DNA from: Plazaster borealis
Lineage: Eukaryota > Echinodermata > Asteroidea > Forcipulatida > Labidiasteridae
Direction: 5' to 3'
Assembly: GCA_021014325.1 (NCBI GenBank)
Contig: CM037474.1
Span: 25,799,488 to 25,863,487, forward strand
Length of the DNA stretch: 64,000 bases
This document shows positions 47,301 to 54,749 of the stretch, in pieces. The notes beneath the pieces were generated by a model that was not told the DNA's origin, ran no database searches, and saw only the letters and a list, made by a program, of their open reading frames with translations. Position numbers and translations under genes: made by a program. The stretch's first letter is position 1, and each line of letters starts with the position of its first letter.

Positions 47301-48264
47301 TGTGCCCCCCACCAGTCACTGCACATCGCCACAAAGGACCGCAAATACGCACGGCCTCTCTCCTGTGTGCGCTCGCGACTGCGGTTTATATGCCGGGCGG
47401 CTTATACGCTGACACCTAAATCTTATTTTTAATTTTTTTGGGCATTGCGGTTTATACGCCAGGCGGCTTATAATCCGAAAATTACGGTATATAATAAATC
47501 TGGCTCCAACAAATTACAAGGCAAATTAAAAGGGAAGCTCACATTGAGGAAAGAAAGTTGGGGATTGCTGAGGATGAAGTGGAAGAATAAACTGCATTAC
47601 AGCAATTGTGGGGGGAAAAAAAAACCAGGGAAGCAAAACGGACAAGAACAATGAAATGTAGGAACTCAACAGTTGATGAACACAAACTGATGTCAAAGGC
47701 CAAACAAAATATATTTATGTTTCATGTACCCTGACTGACTGTTCAAAAACAGACAGACAGACATTCAGGTACCTTGTTCACAGTTTTGACCAGTCCACTC
47801 CGAGGAACAGTTACAGCTATACGTGCTGACTTTCCACAACTGCTCTGTGCAGACACCTCCATGCAGGCACGGATTGCTGGCACACACTGAATCTACAAAG
47901 TAAGAGGGCAACAAAACATCCAGCTTTCATGAACAACTTTCTCAAAGATCTCTGTTTAACAAACAAAAAATTATGCAAGTTCACCCCAAACAAGAAAAGC
48001 CACTCTTGGTAAGGGGCTATAAGAATAAAACATTTAAGATGAAAATAACTCGGGGGAGCTGAAGGTAGGAATTGATATTCCTCTTAAAACAGTCTAGATT
48101 GTAGGATGGAGGGAAACATGCACCAGGCAAGGAGTTCCAAAGAGATGCAGTACGTGGAATAAAGCTGTTGGACAGAGTTTAATTTAAAATGTGTCTGTGA
48201 ACTCACCCTGTGCCTTGACCCATCTGAGCACCACGGCTAAACAAACAGCCAGGCATGCCTGCAT
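31729..48264 (-). CDS. EGF-CUB-LDLa single-pass receptor with PPxY/NPxY tail
   Basis: 13 exons, 2412 nt, 803 residues plus stop; all 12 junctions keep frame. Order: signal peptide 1-19; EGF 20-59 and 60-99 (the second is calcium-binding type, C-x-N-x4-F-x-C-x-C); CUB 100-241 with four cysteines and VYDG; CUB-like segment 242-356 with one cysteine; LDLa 357-395 with six cysteines and [16 protein letters not shown] 396-434, 435-473 and 474-511; membrane span about 522-544; cytoplasmic tail to 803. The tail has PPPY, PPSY and PPPY (ligands of WW-domain NEDD4-type ubiquitin ligases in other proteins), a serine/glutamine-rich stretch and NPEY near the end. The CUB-LDLa-TM core recalls NETO/LRP12-type coreceptors, but I know no family with this full order. 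Ligand unknown. Confidence 0.92.
33320..33472. mobile_element. Hairpin MITE (ATTATCTGGTTTTACCC ends)
   Basis: Arms ATTATCTGGTTTTACCCGTA and TATGGGTAAAACCAGATAAT. The arms extend inward through CACTGTATACTCAGTA and TACTGAATATACAGTG. A single arm of a further copy lies at about 44625-44668. Confidence 0.8.
33685..33885. repeat. Intronic repeat of about 110 bp, two units
   Basis: Units contain GTGTAGATGCATTCACCACA, TGATATCATAATGCA, AAAACCACAGTG and TGAATGGTCAGACAGTAGGA. The same unit recurs at 34660-34770 and 42620-42835, and its end at 35850-35875, always in introns of the receptor gene. Confidence 0.75.
34139..34500 (+). mobile_element. piggyBac-like MITE split by a GGGCCC element
   Basis: Left part TTAATCCTTTAGAGACCATT to about 34186 and right part from about 34322 to GCTCTCTAAAATGTT match the inverted element at 8848-9157. 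The middle (34189-34320) starts GGGCCCAATTTCATAGAGCT and is a 3'-truncated palindromic MITE. Confidence 0.7.
34836..35051 (-). CDS. Receptor exon 12: membrane span
   Basis: Acceptor GTCATAG, donor GTGAGT. Encodes [11 protein letters not shown], a hydrophobic stretch [19 protein letters not shown], then [11 protein letters not shown] and an arginine/glutamate-rich segment ([20 protein letters not shown]) expected to form a charged juxtamembrane helix. Basic residues after the span fit cytoplasmic orientation of the tail. Confidence 0.93.
35150..35460 (-). mobile_element. tRNA-derived SINE (third family)
   Basis: On the minus strand a tRNA-like head GTGGCTCGCTTATGCGTAAA...GCCTCTCACCACTGTGGC...GGTTCCATTCCCAGC is followed by a body with GGTTTTTCTCCAGGCCCTCC. 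Single copy here; the head is decayed. Confidence 0.65.
35950..36063 (-). CDS. Receptor exon 11: EGF domain 5
   Basis: Acceptor TTGATAG, donor GTGAGT. Six cysteines in [15 protein letters not shown]...[16 protein letters not shown]. Phase 1 at both ends, like every EGF and LDLa exon of this gene. Confidence 0.93.
   Translation of the reverse strand, partial: DVHTTTVRMVGAVKGPMNCTTANARLTLPARTVNSNT
36089..36503 (-). mobile_element. tRNA-Leu-derived SINE, full inverted copy
   Basis: (AAT)n at the left, TTTTATAGCGCGCATATCC tail, AACACACGGGAACAATGGCT in the body and CTAGACCGCTTGGCCACGAA as the inverted A-box region at the right. Confidence 0.85.
36640..37190. repeat. Minisatellite of about 58 bp in receptor intron
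   Basis: About nine to ten diverged units of the form CATAGAATCATGCGCTTTAC, AGGGCATCGTAAGC, GCAGAACTCCGCGCTTACTG. Open frames across it repeat the same peptide motif and are products of the repeat. Confidence 0.85.
37244..37360 (-). CDS. Receptor exon 10: EGF domain 4
   Basis: Acceptor CAACACAG, donor GTACTG. Six cysteines: [15 protein letters not shown]...[14 protein letters not shown]. 117 nt, phase 1-1. Confidence 0.93.
37452..37620 (+). mobile_element. tRNA-derived SINE (fourth family)
   Basis: AGGTTGGCTTAGTGGTTTCT...CCTTTCACCTCTGTGGACCC...GGTTTGAATC and a body ending CCTCCCACATCTAAAA. An inverted copy with a better B box is at 42150-42325. Confidence 0.7.
37739..37855 (-). CDS. Receptor exon 9: EGF domain 3
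   Basis: Acceptor CTTGTAG, donor GTAGGA. Six cysteines: [16 protein letters not shown]...[15 protein letters not shown]. 117 nt, phase 1-1. Confidence 0.93.
38068..38150 (+). mobile_element. tRNA-like sequence (fifth SINE type)
   Basis: GGCTAGCTCGGTGGTTAAGA...GTCGTGGGTTCGAATCCCAC gives good A and B boxes with about 36 bp between. The acceptor-stem halves do not pair well, so I treat it as SINE-derived rather than a tRNA gene. Confidence 0.5.
38191..38569 (-). mobile_element. TTAA-flanked MITE, family B, inverted
   Basis: TTAA at 38191-38194; the right border has decayed to TTTATG. Same body as 9154-9540. Confidence 0.8.
38910..39026 (-). CDS. Receptor exon 8: LDLa domain
   Basis: Acceptor ATGTTACAG, donor GTTAGT. 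Six cysteines with [19 protein letters not shown] and [11 protein letters not shown]. The acidic calcium cluster is present, except that the Asp before the fifth cysteine is His. Confidence 0.93.
39150..40297. other. Receptor intron, nothing recognised
   Basis: 1.2 kb without coding or repeat similarity that I can place. Confidence 0.5.
40298..40498 (-). CDS. Receptor exon 7: CUB-like segment, second half
   Basis: Acceptor CCTTGCAG, donor GTAAGT. Encodes [32 protein letters not shown] and [19 protein letters not shown] is CUB-like; only one cysteine remains. Confidence 0.85.
40863..41241. mobile_element. Inverted-repeat element next to receptor exon 6
   Basis: CCTAGGCCCTTCTTGAGACC then AAAACTTTGG on the left is mirrored imperfectly by CTTTGGTTTGG then TTTCAAAAAGGCCCCTAG on the right. 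About 380 bp, ending 10 bp from the exon 6 border. Confidence 0.55.
41252..41395 (-). CDS. Receptor exon 6: CUB-like segment, first half
   Basis: Acceptor TTTTTTCAG, donor GTAAGT. Encodes [19 protein letters not shown] and [18 protein letters not shown]. No cysteine; I assign it to a degenerate CUB domain by position and by the second half, not by motif. Confidence 0.85.
41569..41975 (-). mobile_element. TTAA-flanked MITE (GGCCACATA ends)
   Basis: TTAAGGCCACATAAAA at the left and TGTATGTGGCCTTAG at the right. The uninterrupted body is the reverse complement of the element at 11944-12797 and gives the empty site for the nested insertion there. Confidence 0.75.
42150..42325 (-). mobile_element. 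tRNA-derived SINE (fourth family), inverted
   Basis: On the minus strand GGTTGGTGTAGTGGTATCTT...CCACCTCTGGGACCC...GGTTCGAATCC and a body with GGTTTTCCTCCCACATCTAA. Same family as 37452-37620. Confidence 0.75.
42374..42569 (-). CDS. Receptor exon 5: CUB domain, second half
   Basis: Acceptor ACAAACAG, donor GTAAAA. Begins [14 protein letters not shown] and contains [14 protein letters not shown] and FRAHYRFLS, all standard CUB positions. Confidence 0.93.
42947..43305 (+). mobile_element. TTAA-flanked MITE, family A
   Basis: TTAA at 42947-42950 and 43302-43305. Ends AGGCACTGAACACGTTTGG and CCAGACGTGTACGATACCT. Confidence 0.85.
43577..43806 (-). CDS. Receptor exon 4: CUB domain, first half
   Basis: Acceptor CCGATGCAG, donor GTACTT. 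Begins [13 protein letters not shown]; includes [16 protein letters not shown] and [10 protein letters not shown]...[12 protein letters not shown]. Cysteine spacing fits CUB. Confidence 0.92.
43998..44290 (+). mobile_element. tRNA-Leu-like SINE, second subfamily
   Basis: Matches the copy at 13788-14128 (GGACTCAAGTACTG, GGGTGTGGGTTTAAATCCCG, TTGCTTCTCATCACCCAGGG). The A box is decayed. Confidence 0.7.
44300..45477. other. Receptor intron
   Basis: Holds one arm of the hairpin MITE at about 44625-44668 and a fragment of the second SINE subfamily at 45314-45375 (GGGCAGAGATGGTTCTTGTG). No exon recognised; the flanking exons join in frame without one. Confidence 0.6.
45478..45597 (-). CDS. Receptor exon 3: EGF domain 2 (calcium-binding type)
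   Basis: Acceptor TTGCTCAG, donor [26 protein letters not shown]...GFTCHC and WIGPTC. The leading D-V-D-D and C-I-N-x4-F match the calcium-binding and hydroxylation consensus. Confidence 0.93.
46113..47492. mobile_element. DNA transposon, TACCGTAATTTTCGG ends
   Basis: TACCGTAATTTTCGGATTAT on the left, ATAATCCGAAAATTACGGTA on the right. Both ends carry subterminal GCGGTTTATRYGCCGGGCGG repeats. 1.38 kb with no transposase frame, so non-autonomous. It lies in receptor intron 2. Confidence 0.85.
47773..47892 (-). CDS. Receptor exon 2: EGF domain 1
   Basis: Acceptor TTTGTAG, donor [23 protein letters not shown]...[16 protein letters not shown] with six cysteines. 120 nt, phase 1-1. Confidence 0.93.
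48207..48264 (-). CDS. Receptor exon 1: start and signal peptide
   Basis: ATG at 48264-48262, donor [25 protein letters not shown] is a plausible signal peptide with cleavage near the exon end. This ATG brings the total to 2412 nt, divisible by three. The promoter upstream was not recognised. Confidence 0.88.
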
Positions 48265-48789
48265 GGTCGACTAGAAGCAAGACGCCAAAGTTGACCAACA
48301 GTCGTCAGCGGTCCTCAAGATTCCATTAATCAGTATGAGATCTATTCATAGAATGAAAACCTGCGAGTCTTCATCTCCTACATCAGGAATACAGTTGAAG
48401 CTCCCCGTGGATAGCTGTGAAATAGAGGGGGTAAGCTATTATTTTAACAAAGTACAGGATTACTATAAACACAGGGCTCAAATTTGGGGAGGAAATCTAC
48501 AACGTAGCTCAAAATGTTTACTGGACCAGATGTTTTTTAACAAGACCAGTCATAAGGAAAGATTTGAACTGTTTAACTTTTAATACAAGCACTGAGAGAA
48601 GATTTGTCTCATTTGTAATATGGGCAAGTATTCATCAGTACTCAACAGAATTGAAAGATTTTTTTCAGAATGACAGTCAACATTTGACTTGTCGAGTCAT
48701 GAGCTTACTGGCCCGATGCTGAAATCACTGGCCTCGGGCCTGTGGTCCAGTGTAAATTTTGAGCCATGAAACAAGGGGGGGGGGGGATT

Positions 48790-49500
48790 GATAAGTTTCA
48801 GTCTTAAAAGGTAGGATCATAGATTGGCTAGATTATAGGCCAGATTATCAAGAAAGATACAATAAAAGTCACATGTGAAAGTTTCAACTGAATACATTGT
48901 CTACTTGTTGAGACAACAGAAAAAAACCTGTCACGGTATTTTTAATCAAGAATGTCGAATTCATGCGAATTAGCGAGGTGACAGCAGGTACCAACCATAC
49001 ATGTACATGTACAGTATCTCTGGCTGCAGCATTTACAAATGGACAATAGGGAAATTTGAATCTCCAAAAGTTGTCTCAAGGCGATCTTTGGAGAGATATC
49101 TACAAATTTTTTCAAAAAGCATTTATTGATTTCTAATCAATGGGGGCACTTCCGACTAAATAATTTTGCAGGATTTTTACTTGCAATCAATGGGGGCATC
49201 TATAACAAATGGGCTATAGGATGAAAATGACATATTTTTTTGAGGTTTTTACCGAGATGTACCTTTAAAGGTAGTATTTTTTTATGTCAGTGTATTAATT
49301 CTGATTATAGGCAAAATTATAAAGAAAGATACAATCAAACTTAAAAGTCAAATGTGAAAGTTTCAGTTGAACACAGTGTCCACTTGCTAAGAAAACAGCA
49401 AAAAAATGTTAGCGAGGTGACAGCGGGTACCAATCGCATCTCTGGCCGCAGAATCCGCGAAAGGACACCCCTCAGAAATCTGAGATTAATCGTTTCTCAG
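48790..49500. mobile_element. Remnants of AGGTAGGGTC MITEs (family E)
   Basis: Two overlapping decayed copies: AAAAGGTAGGATCATAGATT at about 48808 and AAAGGTAGTATTTTTTT at about 49268, each followed by AAAGAAAGATACAAT and GTGAAAGTTTCA, with AGCGAGGTGACAGC further on. Confidence 0.6.
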
Positions 49501-50029
49501 ATTCAAATGTTTTGTGGGTGAAAAATTATCCGAACCCAGAAGGGAATCCAAGTTTTGAATTAATTATAGTCCCCGAGCAGGCCTCGCAATGTCCACTAGT
49601 GGCAACACGAAGAAGTAGAAGGATGATCAATGAATAACCTAAAGTTATTTCCATCTTCATCTATCAGAGACATTTAAGTAGTGTTTCAAGTGTGACCAAG
49701 CTTTCCTGCGATCAATAGAGCACCTTCTACTGGCGAAACACTGGATAAAGTAAAAATGCGACAATGCAACTATGCCATAGCAGGATGCGACTATAATGCG
49801 CCATTCGCGGCATAAAGGGCTAGGAAAGCGAATTGAACAATGTGACAATGCGACATTACAACAGCACGACTATACGATGGCCCCCATACAAATAGTATAA
49901 AACTATGCATAGCAGGACATGACTATGCGTTGGCAGACACAACTATGCGCCGTTGACAGCACAAGTGGCTACGAAGCCAAGCAATACTGTCAGTGTCAAA
50001 CATGTGATGCGTAAATGGTGATGGGGATG

Positions 50030-50170
50030 GTTTGGAAAAATTTTGGTAACCGACTGCCACTTTTTCACTCTTACTTAGTCTTTGTTACCAAAAGGAATAT
50101 CTCATTTGAGTTAATAACATTTTTATCATAGAATGAAAAAGTGGCAGTCGGATACAGAAATTTTACCATG
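50030..50170. mobile_element. Small hairpin MITE (CGACTGCCACTTTTTCA)
   Basis: GGTAACCGACTGCCACTTTT on the left against AAAAGTGGCAGTCGGATAC on the right, with GGAAAAATTTTGGT flanking. About 140 bp. Confidence 0.7.
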
Positions 50171-50269
50171 GAATGCCGTACAATATGACCATGGCTCCAT
50201 GATATGACTACGTGATGAGCACTTGCCCCATTGACTGAACGAACATTAATAACAACAACACTAGACCCA

Positions 50270-50392
50270 GTAACTGGGGCGCAGTACTCCTTTTTAAAAA
50301 TTATTTTGACATAAATCTGCGGTAGGCCTAGTCATGGTACTCAGGTACTGTAACTTACTATACAAAAACTTAGGAGTACAGCGCCCCAGGAT
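50270..50392. mobile_element. Small MITE (CTGGGGCGCAGTACTCCT ends)
   Basis: CTGGGGCGCAGTACTCCT is mirrored by AGGAGTACAGCGCCCCAG (one mismatch). About 120 bp, non-coding. Confidence 0.75.
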
Positions 50393-51204
50393 AACAACAC
50401 AAAAGTCACAATAATCAAATTGCAAAAACTATGTTACGGTAATGTTACGGAGGCAAAGCTCGGAGCCGGCCAAAAGGAGCACTGGCAAACGGCAAAACCC
50501 TAACGAGACAAAGATAATCACATTATGATTATGAACACTTCTCACACGATCACTGAATGTTGATGTGGTATGGACGGCAGAAGGAGTTGCTAGCTGGACG
50601 GTCGGTGCATGCGATGTGCATCGAAAAATATTGTTGGTTATTTGTGTCTATCGCAAATCTCATCTGCTCATGCCCTACTCAGAATCACTAAAAATGGTTA
50701 AACAACATTTGATAAGATTCTAAAACCAACATCATCAAACAATCCTTCAGGAAACATACCGTAATTTGAGTCGCTTTCTCTCAGATCGAGACAGGAGGCA
50801 CCACGCACGCTCTTCTGTTTATAACAGTCTTGGTAAATAGGCTACTAATAGAGCAGCAGCGGTCTCGTGTCTGCTGACATGGACTGGTTCCTGATATTAT
50901 GCAGCGTTTAATTCTGCCCGTCGTGTCTGTTTACCGACTCGGTTTCATTGGGGGCGTAAGACGTCTGTATCCTGAACACACACACAAACCATGTAAGGTG
51001 GTTCAATGCACAAAAACTAATCACGATACCTTAGAGCAAGGGAGCATCATTCCACCGCCTTTTACCACCGAAGTGATTAGACATTTTCAATTGAGGGAGG
51101 CGGGGGGGGGGGGGGTCAAGTCAAATACATAATTTTTTATTGCATTTATTAATTTATTTATATATATTTATACATATATAATAAGTAGGGTAGATGGCCT
51201 TAGC

Positions 51205-51231
51205 TTTCGATCCAGACCGGACCTTCTTCAG
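51205..51231 (-). ncRNA. Hammerhead-like core at the 3' end of the Penelope element
   Basis: The minus strand reads CTGAAGA, one A, GGTCC, a five-base loop, GGATC, GAAA. This is close to the hammerhead core CUGANGA-stem II-GAAA that Penelope-like elements are known to carry. One extra base separates the core from stem II, and stems I and III were not established, so catalytic activity is uncertain. Confidence 0.4.
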
Positions 51232-51744
51232 AGGCATAAAACAAGTACAAACAAATACATATCCATTTATAGAAAAAGAGAGGGGAAAGGGATTAAGGGA
51301 AGGATCCAGAAAGAAGCGGGAAAATTATAGCCAATCAAAGTTTCTATTTCAGAAACAATTGGTGGCTATGAACCAATAGGAGTAAAGTGGTGAGGACAAA
51401 GGATGTATAGTATGAAAGGATGGATTACTGGACCATAAAAGTGGTAAATGCATTGTTCGATAACAATGCAGGGAAACATGAAAGGGTAGGATAGGAGAGC
51501 AAGTTGCATCATGATGCAACTAACAATGGTCAATTAAAGAATGGCAAGATCAAAGGTAGGATGATATTAAAAATAGGTGTGAGGGACCTGTGGAAAAAAG
51601 GTTACTACATGAGATATTTATAGTAAGAAATTTATAAAAACAAATTATTGACAGAAAAAAATGTGTTGATTTACACTTTATTTACAGAATATATACAACA
51701 AATGAATTATCAGGCAGAGGAGTGAAGTGGAGGGTAATGGGAAG

Positions 51745-52160
51745 TTATTTAACACCAGTGTTTATGTTTAGTCCAAAGGGTTGGACTGTCTTGAGTTGGT
51801 GAATCCAGTGTGATTCTCTATGCTTGCGGTGTGTGTCATCACCATTGCAAGCTTCAATCACCAGAAGTTCAACATCCTTGACACTATGGTTGGGGCTGTT
51901 GAAGTGGATAGAGACTGGGTACGGTTTCTTGGTCTTTATGGAAGAGACATGATTCGCAAAGCGAAGACTGAGTTTGGTCTTAGTCTCTCCCACATATTGT
52001 AGCCCACATCTCTTACATGATATGACATAGACTACATTAGGTGTGCTACATTGGGAGTCGGTCTTGATGTTGTATGAAGAGCCAGTGATATGACTCTTTA
52101 TCTTAAGTGAGGGCTTGATGTACAGACACGTTCTACATTTGGAACGGGTACATTTGTGAC
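51745..52160 (-). pseudogene. Penelope GIY-YIG endonuclease region
   Basis: The minus strand encodes GCHKCTRSKCRTC, then NVVYVISCKRCGLQYVGET, then RFANHVSSI, with a stop before 51745. The NVVYVI...YVGET pair is the GIY-YIG signature with the cysteine-rich preamble seen in Penelope-like elements. A frame change near 52160 separates it from the polymerase. Confidence 0.85.
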
Positions 52161-53290
52161 AGCCCAGTATTTCTGTTGAGGGTTCTGTTCGGACTGTACC
52201 TGGGGAAGTTTGGCCCTGACTAGGATGTCACCCAGGTTCTTAGGACGGCGGAATGCAACCATGGGGACCTCAGGGATTGCTGAGTGTAACCTGTTGGATG
52301 AGTGAAGGATGGTCATGTTATTATTGAGGATTGAGGAAAGTTTAGGTAGTTCGGGTGGAAGGTGGTGACCAAGGCCACTCTATTGGTAGGAGCTTTTTAG
52401 TTCCCGTGTTAGTCAACAGAGTATGACGAGGTACGTTGAGAGCCCTGTTGATTGCAAGTTGGACCCTGCGTTCGCTGTGGCCCCTAGATACAAGGTGTTT
52501 CCTTAGCTCTGATGAGCGCCTCTTGTACAGGGTATCTGTAGAACAGATACGTCTGATACGTAAGGCCTGACTGTAAGCAATTGCCTTCTTACAGTGACTA
52601 GGGTGGCAACTGTTGGAGAGAAGGTACTGGTGGGTGTCGGTGGGTTTACTGTAGACATCCGTGACAATGCCATTAGGGGATTTGGTTATGGTAACATCTA
52701 GAAAATTCACACTTGTGAGAGAATATTCGGTAGTGAACTTTATGGTGGGGTGAAATGAGTTTATATGGTCAATAAACTCATCCAAGCTGTCCTTGCCACC
52801 ACACCAGATGGAGAAAATATCATCAATAAATCTCCACCAAACTAGTGGACGGTTGGGGGCAGAGAACAGGAGTCTGTCCTCCAACTGAGACATGAATAAG
52901 TTAGCATATGAGGGTGCCATTTTGGTACCCATGGCAGTACCCTGTACCTGTAGAAAGTGCCTGTCAGAAAATGAAAAATTATTCTTCATGAGAATGTGGC
53001 TGATGAGTTCCTTAATATGTCTCACTGACGGCGGGATTGTTTACTAGCATTGAGGGCAGAGACACATGCACTCATGCCTTCATGATGGGGTATGTTAGTA
53101 TACAATGATGAAACATCAAAAGTAACCAGAATGGCAGAGTCAGGTATTTGGTGCTTGACCTCATCTAGTTTGTGGAGAAAGTCTTTGGTATCCTTGATGA
53201 AGGAAGGAATACGGCAGACTAAGGGTTTGAGAAAGCTATCGACAAACTCAGAAATGCGCTCTGTGGGGCTACCATTCCCAGATACAATTG
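52161..53290 (-). pseudogene. Penelope reverse transcriptase region
   Basis: Motifs in order: YLLPKIHKP and GRPIVSGNGSPTE (about 53270-53330), FDVSSLYTNIP, GTAMGTKMAPSYANLFM, RFIDDIFSIW with the catalytic aspartates, FLDVTI, then PMVAFRRPKNLGDILVRAKL. The catalytic block is in one open frame (52342-53025); the flanking parts are in other frames, so a complete polymerase cannot be read. Confidence 0.88.
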
Positions 53291-53600
53291 GTCTACCCGG
53301 GTTATTGGGCTTGTGTATCTTGGGTAGAAGGTAGAACCTTGCTGTACGGGGTCATGTGGGAGGAGATAGTTAAGTGTATCTTTCTCGATACCATTGGCAT
53401 TATAAATTCTAACCAGGGTGTCGCTGATATCTTGGGAGAAAGATTGAGTGGGATCAGTGGCACATTCAATGTAATGATCAGTGTTGCTGAGCTGTCTGAG
53501 GCCCTCAGCAATATAGTCATGTGTGTTCATGACTACAACTGGGCACCCGTTGTCAGACAGTATAGTCAGTATGTCTGGTGATGGGCTGAGTTGTGTTAGG
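53219..53600 (-). pseudogene. Penelope element, region before the polymerase
   Basis: NGCPVVVMNTHDYIAEGLRQ and LSNTDHYIE correspond to the conserved VVVM...YI.E...QL...Y block upstream of the polymerase core. The frame is lost near 53290, where YLLPKIHKP continues in another frame. Confidence 0.75.
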
Positions 53601-53727
53601 GCGTGTCGCTCATCTTGGGGAGGTTATAGGAAGTAGGGGAATTCGGGACCAAAAGAACCTAGGAGTTAACCGAAATGATGAATGTCTCTAGATACACCTC
53701 TCGGTTCTTAGGTGGTACCAAATTACT

Positions 53728-54465
53728 CTATTCCTTGAAGAGGTTGATGGTAATTGGTTGGGTCTCCACAGATGACTCTTCATCCATGGAGGGCTCTACA
53801 TGAAAGTATTCACGTAGGCGTAACCTACGATTGAATTGGGCCATGTCCTGTTGGAAAATAAGTTGGTTAGGTTCTCTGGGTGTGGGGCAAAACTTAAGAC
53901 CCCTTGAGAGGAGTTTAACCTGTGGGTCAGTAAGGACCATGTCAGAGAGATTAACTACAGTATTAGTCTCTGGCGACCTAACAGTAGGAGGAGCAATGGT
54001 GGTTCTCCTACTGTGGAAACGTCTATGAATGTGTTTCTTATGGTTAGCTTGGACATTCATACGTTTCTTGTTCTGTTTGTCCATTAGGGTGGACCTTAGA
54101 TGCTTGACGTTAGATAGTATGGTATCTTGTAACTGTTCATACTCTTCAATAGAGCATGACTCCTGGAGTTGAGACTCAGTGTCTGTTATCTCAAGTAACT
54201 GGTTTTCAATGAATTGTTGGCATTGATTTTCCAGTAACTTGATCAAACGGAAAGACGTGTTAGTCAGTGTCTTGTTCCATTTCTTCAAAAAGGATGGGTC
54301 AAGGTCCCCAAAGGAAGGGGTACACTTGATCTGTAGCCCCTTGGGAATGATACGGGACAAGCGATAAAAACGGTAGTTATCAAGATGTGACAAGTAACGA
54401 ATGTGCTTTTCTTTAAGCTTACGAAGTTTACGGAAAATGCACTTGGTGTCAGGAGCAAGTGCCAT
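53728..54465 (-). CDS. Penelope element, N-terminal open frame (245 aa)
   Basis: Starts ATG at 54465. Ends with the block NLSDMVLTDPQVKLLSRGLK, FCPTPREPN and FNRRLRLREYF, a known N-terminal signature of Penelope-like proteins. A basic, glutamine-rich middle could form coiled coil. Stop codons follow before the next conserved block, so it is likely a fragment of the original single ORF. Confidence 0.75.
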   Translation of the reverse strand: MALAPDTKCIFRKLRKLKEKHIRYLSHLDNYRFYRLSRIIPKGLQIKCTPSFGDLDPSFLKKWNKTLTNTSFRLIKLLENQCQQFIENQLLEITDTESQLQESCSIEEYEQLQDTILSNVKHLRSTLMDKQNKKRMNVQANHKKHIHRRFHSRRTTIAPPTVRSPETNTVVNLSDMVLTDPQVKLLSRGLKFCPTPREPNQLIFQQDMAQFNRRLRLREYFHVEPSMDEESSVETQPITINLFKE

Positions 54466-54534
54466 GATGGATAAGGGGGAATACAGTAAAGCGAAAATAT
54501 GTTAAATCATTCCTGTGTAGAGAACGGGTTATAG

Positions 54535-54725
54535 ATCCTGGACAAAAATGATAATTAATTTACAAACCTGCAAGGAAAAAGTTAACACAAACCTGGGAAA
54601 AGATGGGGTTAACACAATCCTGTAGAAGAACGGGTTATCTAACCTGAAAGATTAAGTTATGTACAAACCTGAAAAGAAAAAATGGGTTAACACAAACCTG
54701 TGAAAAAAGTGGGGGTTAACACAAT
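54535..54725. repeat. Degenerate short tandem repeat at element 5' end
   Basis: GTTAACACAAACCTG with variable AAAAAG spacers occurs about five times. Lies between the Penelope open frame and its flanking direct repeat. Confidence 0.6.
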
Positions 54726-54749
54726 ATTTATACATATATATATATATTT

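Larger units (their letters stand above)
51181..54723 (-). mobile_element. Penelope-like retroelement, decayed
   Basis: On the minus strand an N-terminal region, a reverse transcriptase and a GIY-YIG endonuclease follow in the order of Penelope-like elements. The element is broken by at least four frame changes and a stop. A 17-bp perfect direct repeat (ATATTTATACATATATA) lies at 51164-51180 and 54724-54740, just outside. Spacing and order suggest one nearly full-length insertion of about 3.5 kb. Confidence 0.88.

Noticed and set aside
51181..54740. LTR retrotransposon or retrovirus-like copy
   Set aside because: No gag, protease, integrase or long LTRs. Polymerase motifs plus GIY-YIG identify a Penelope-like element.
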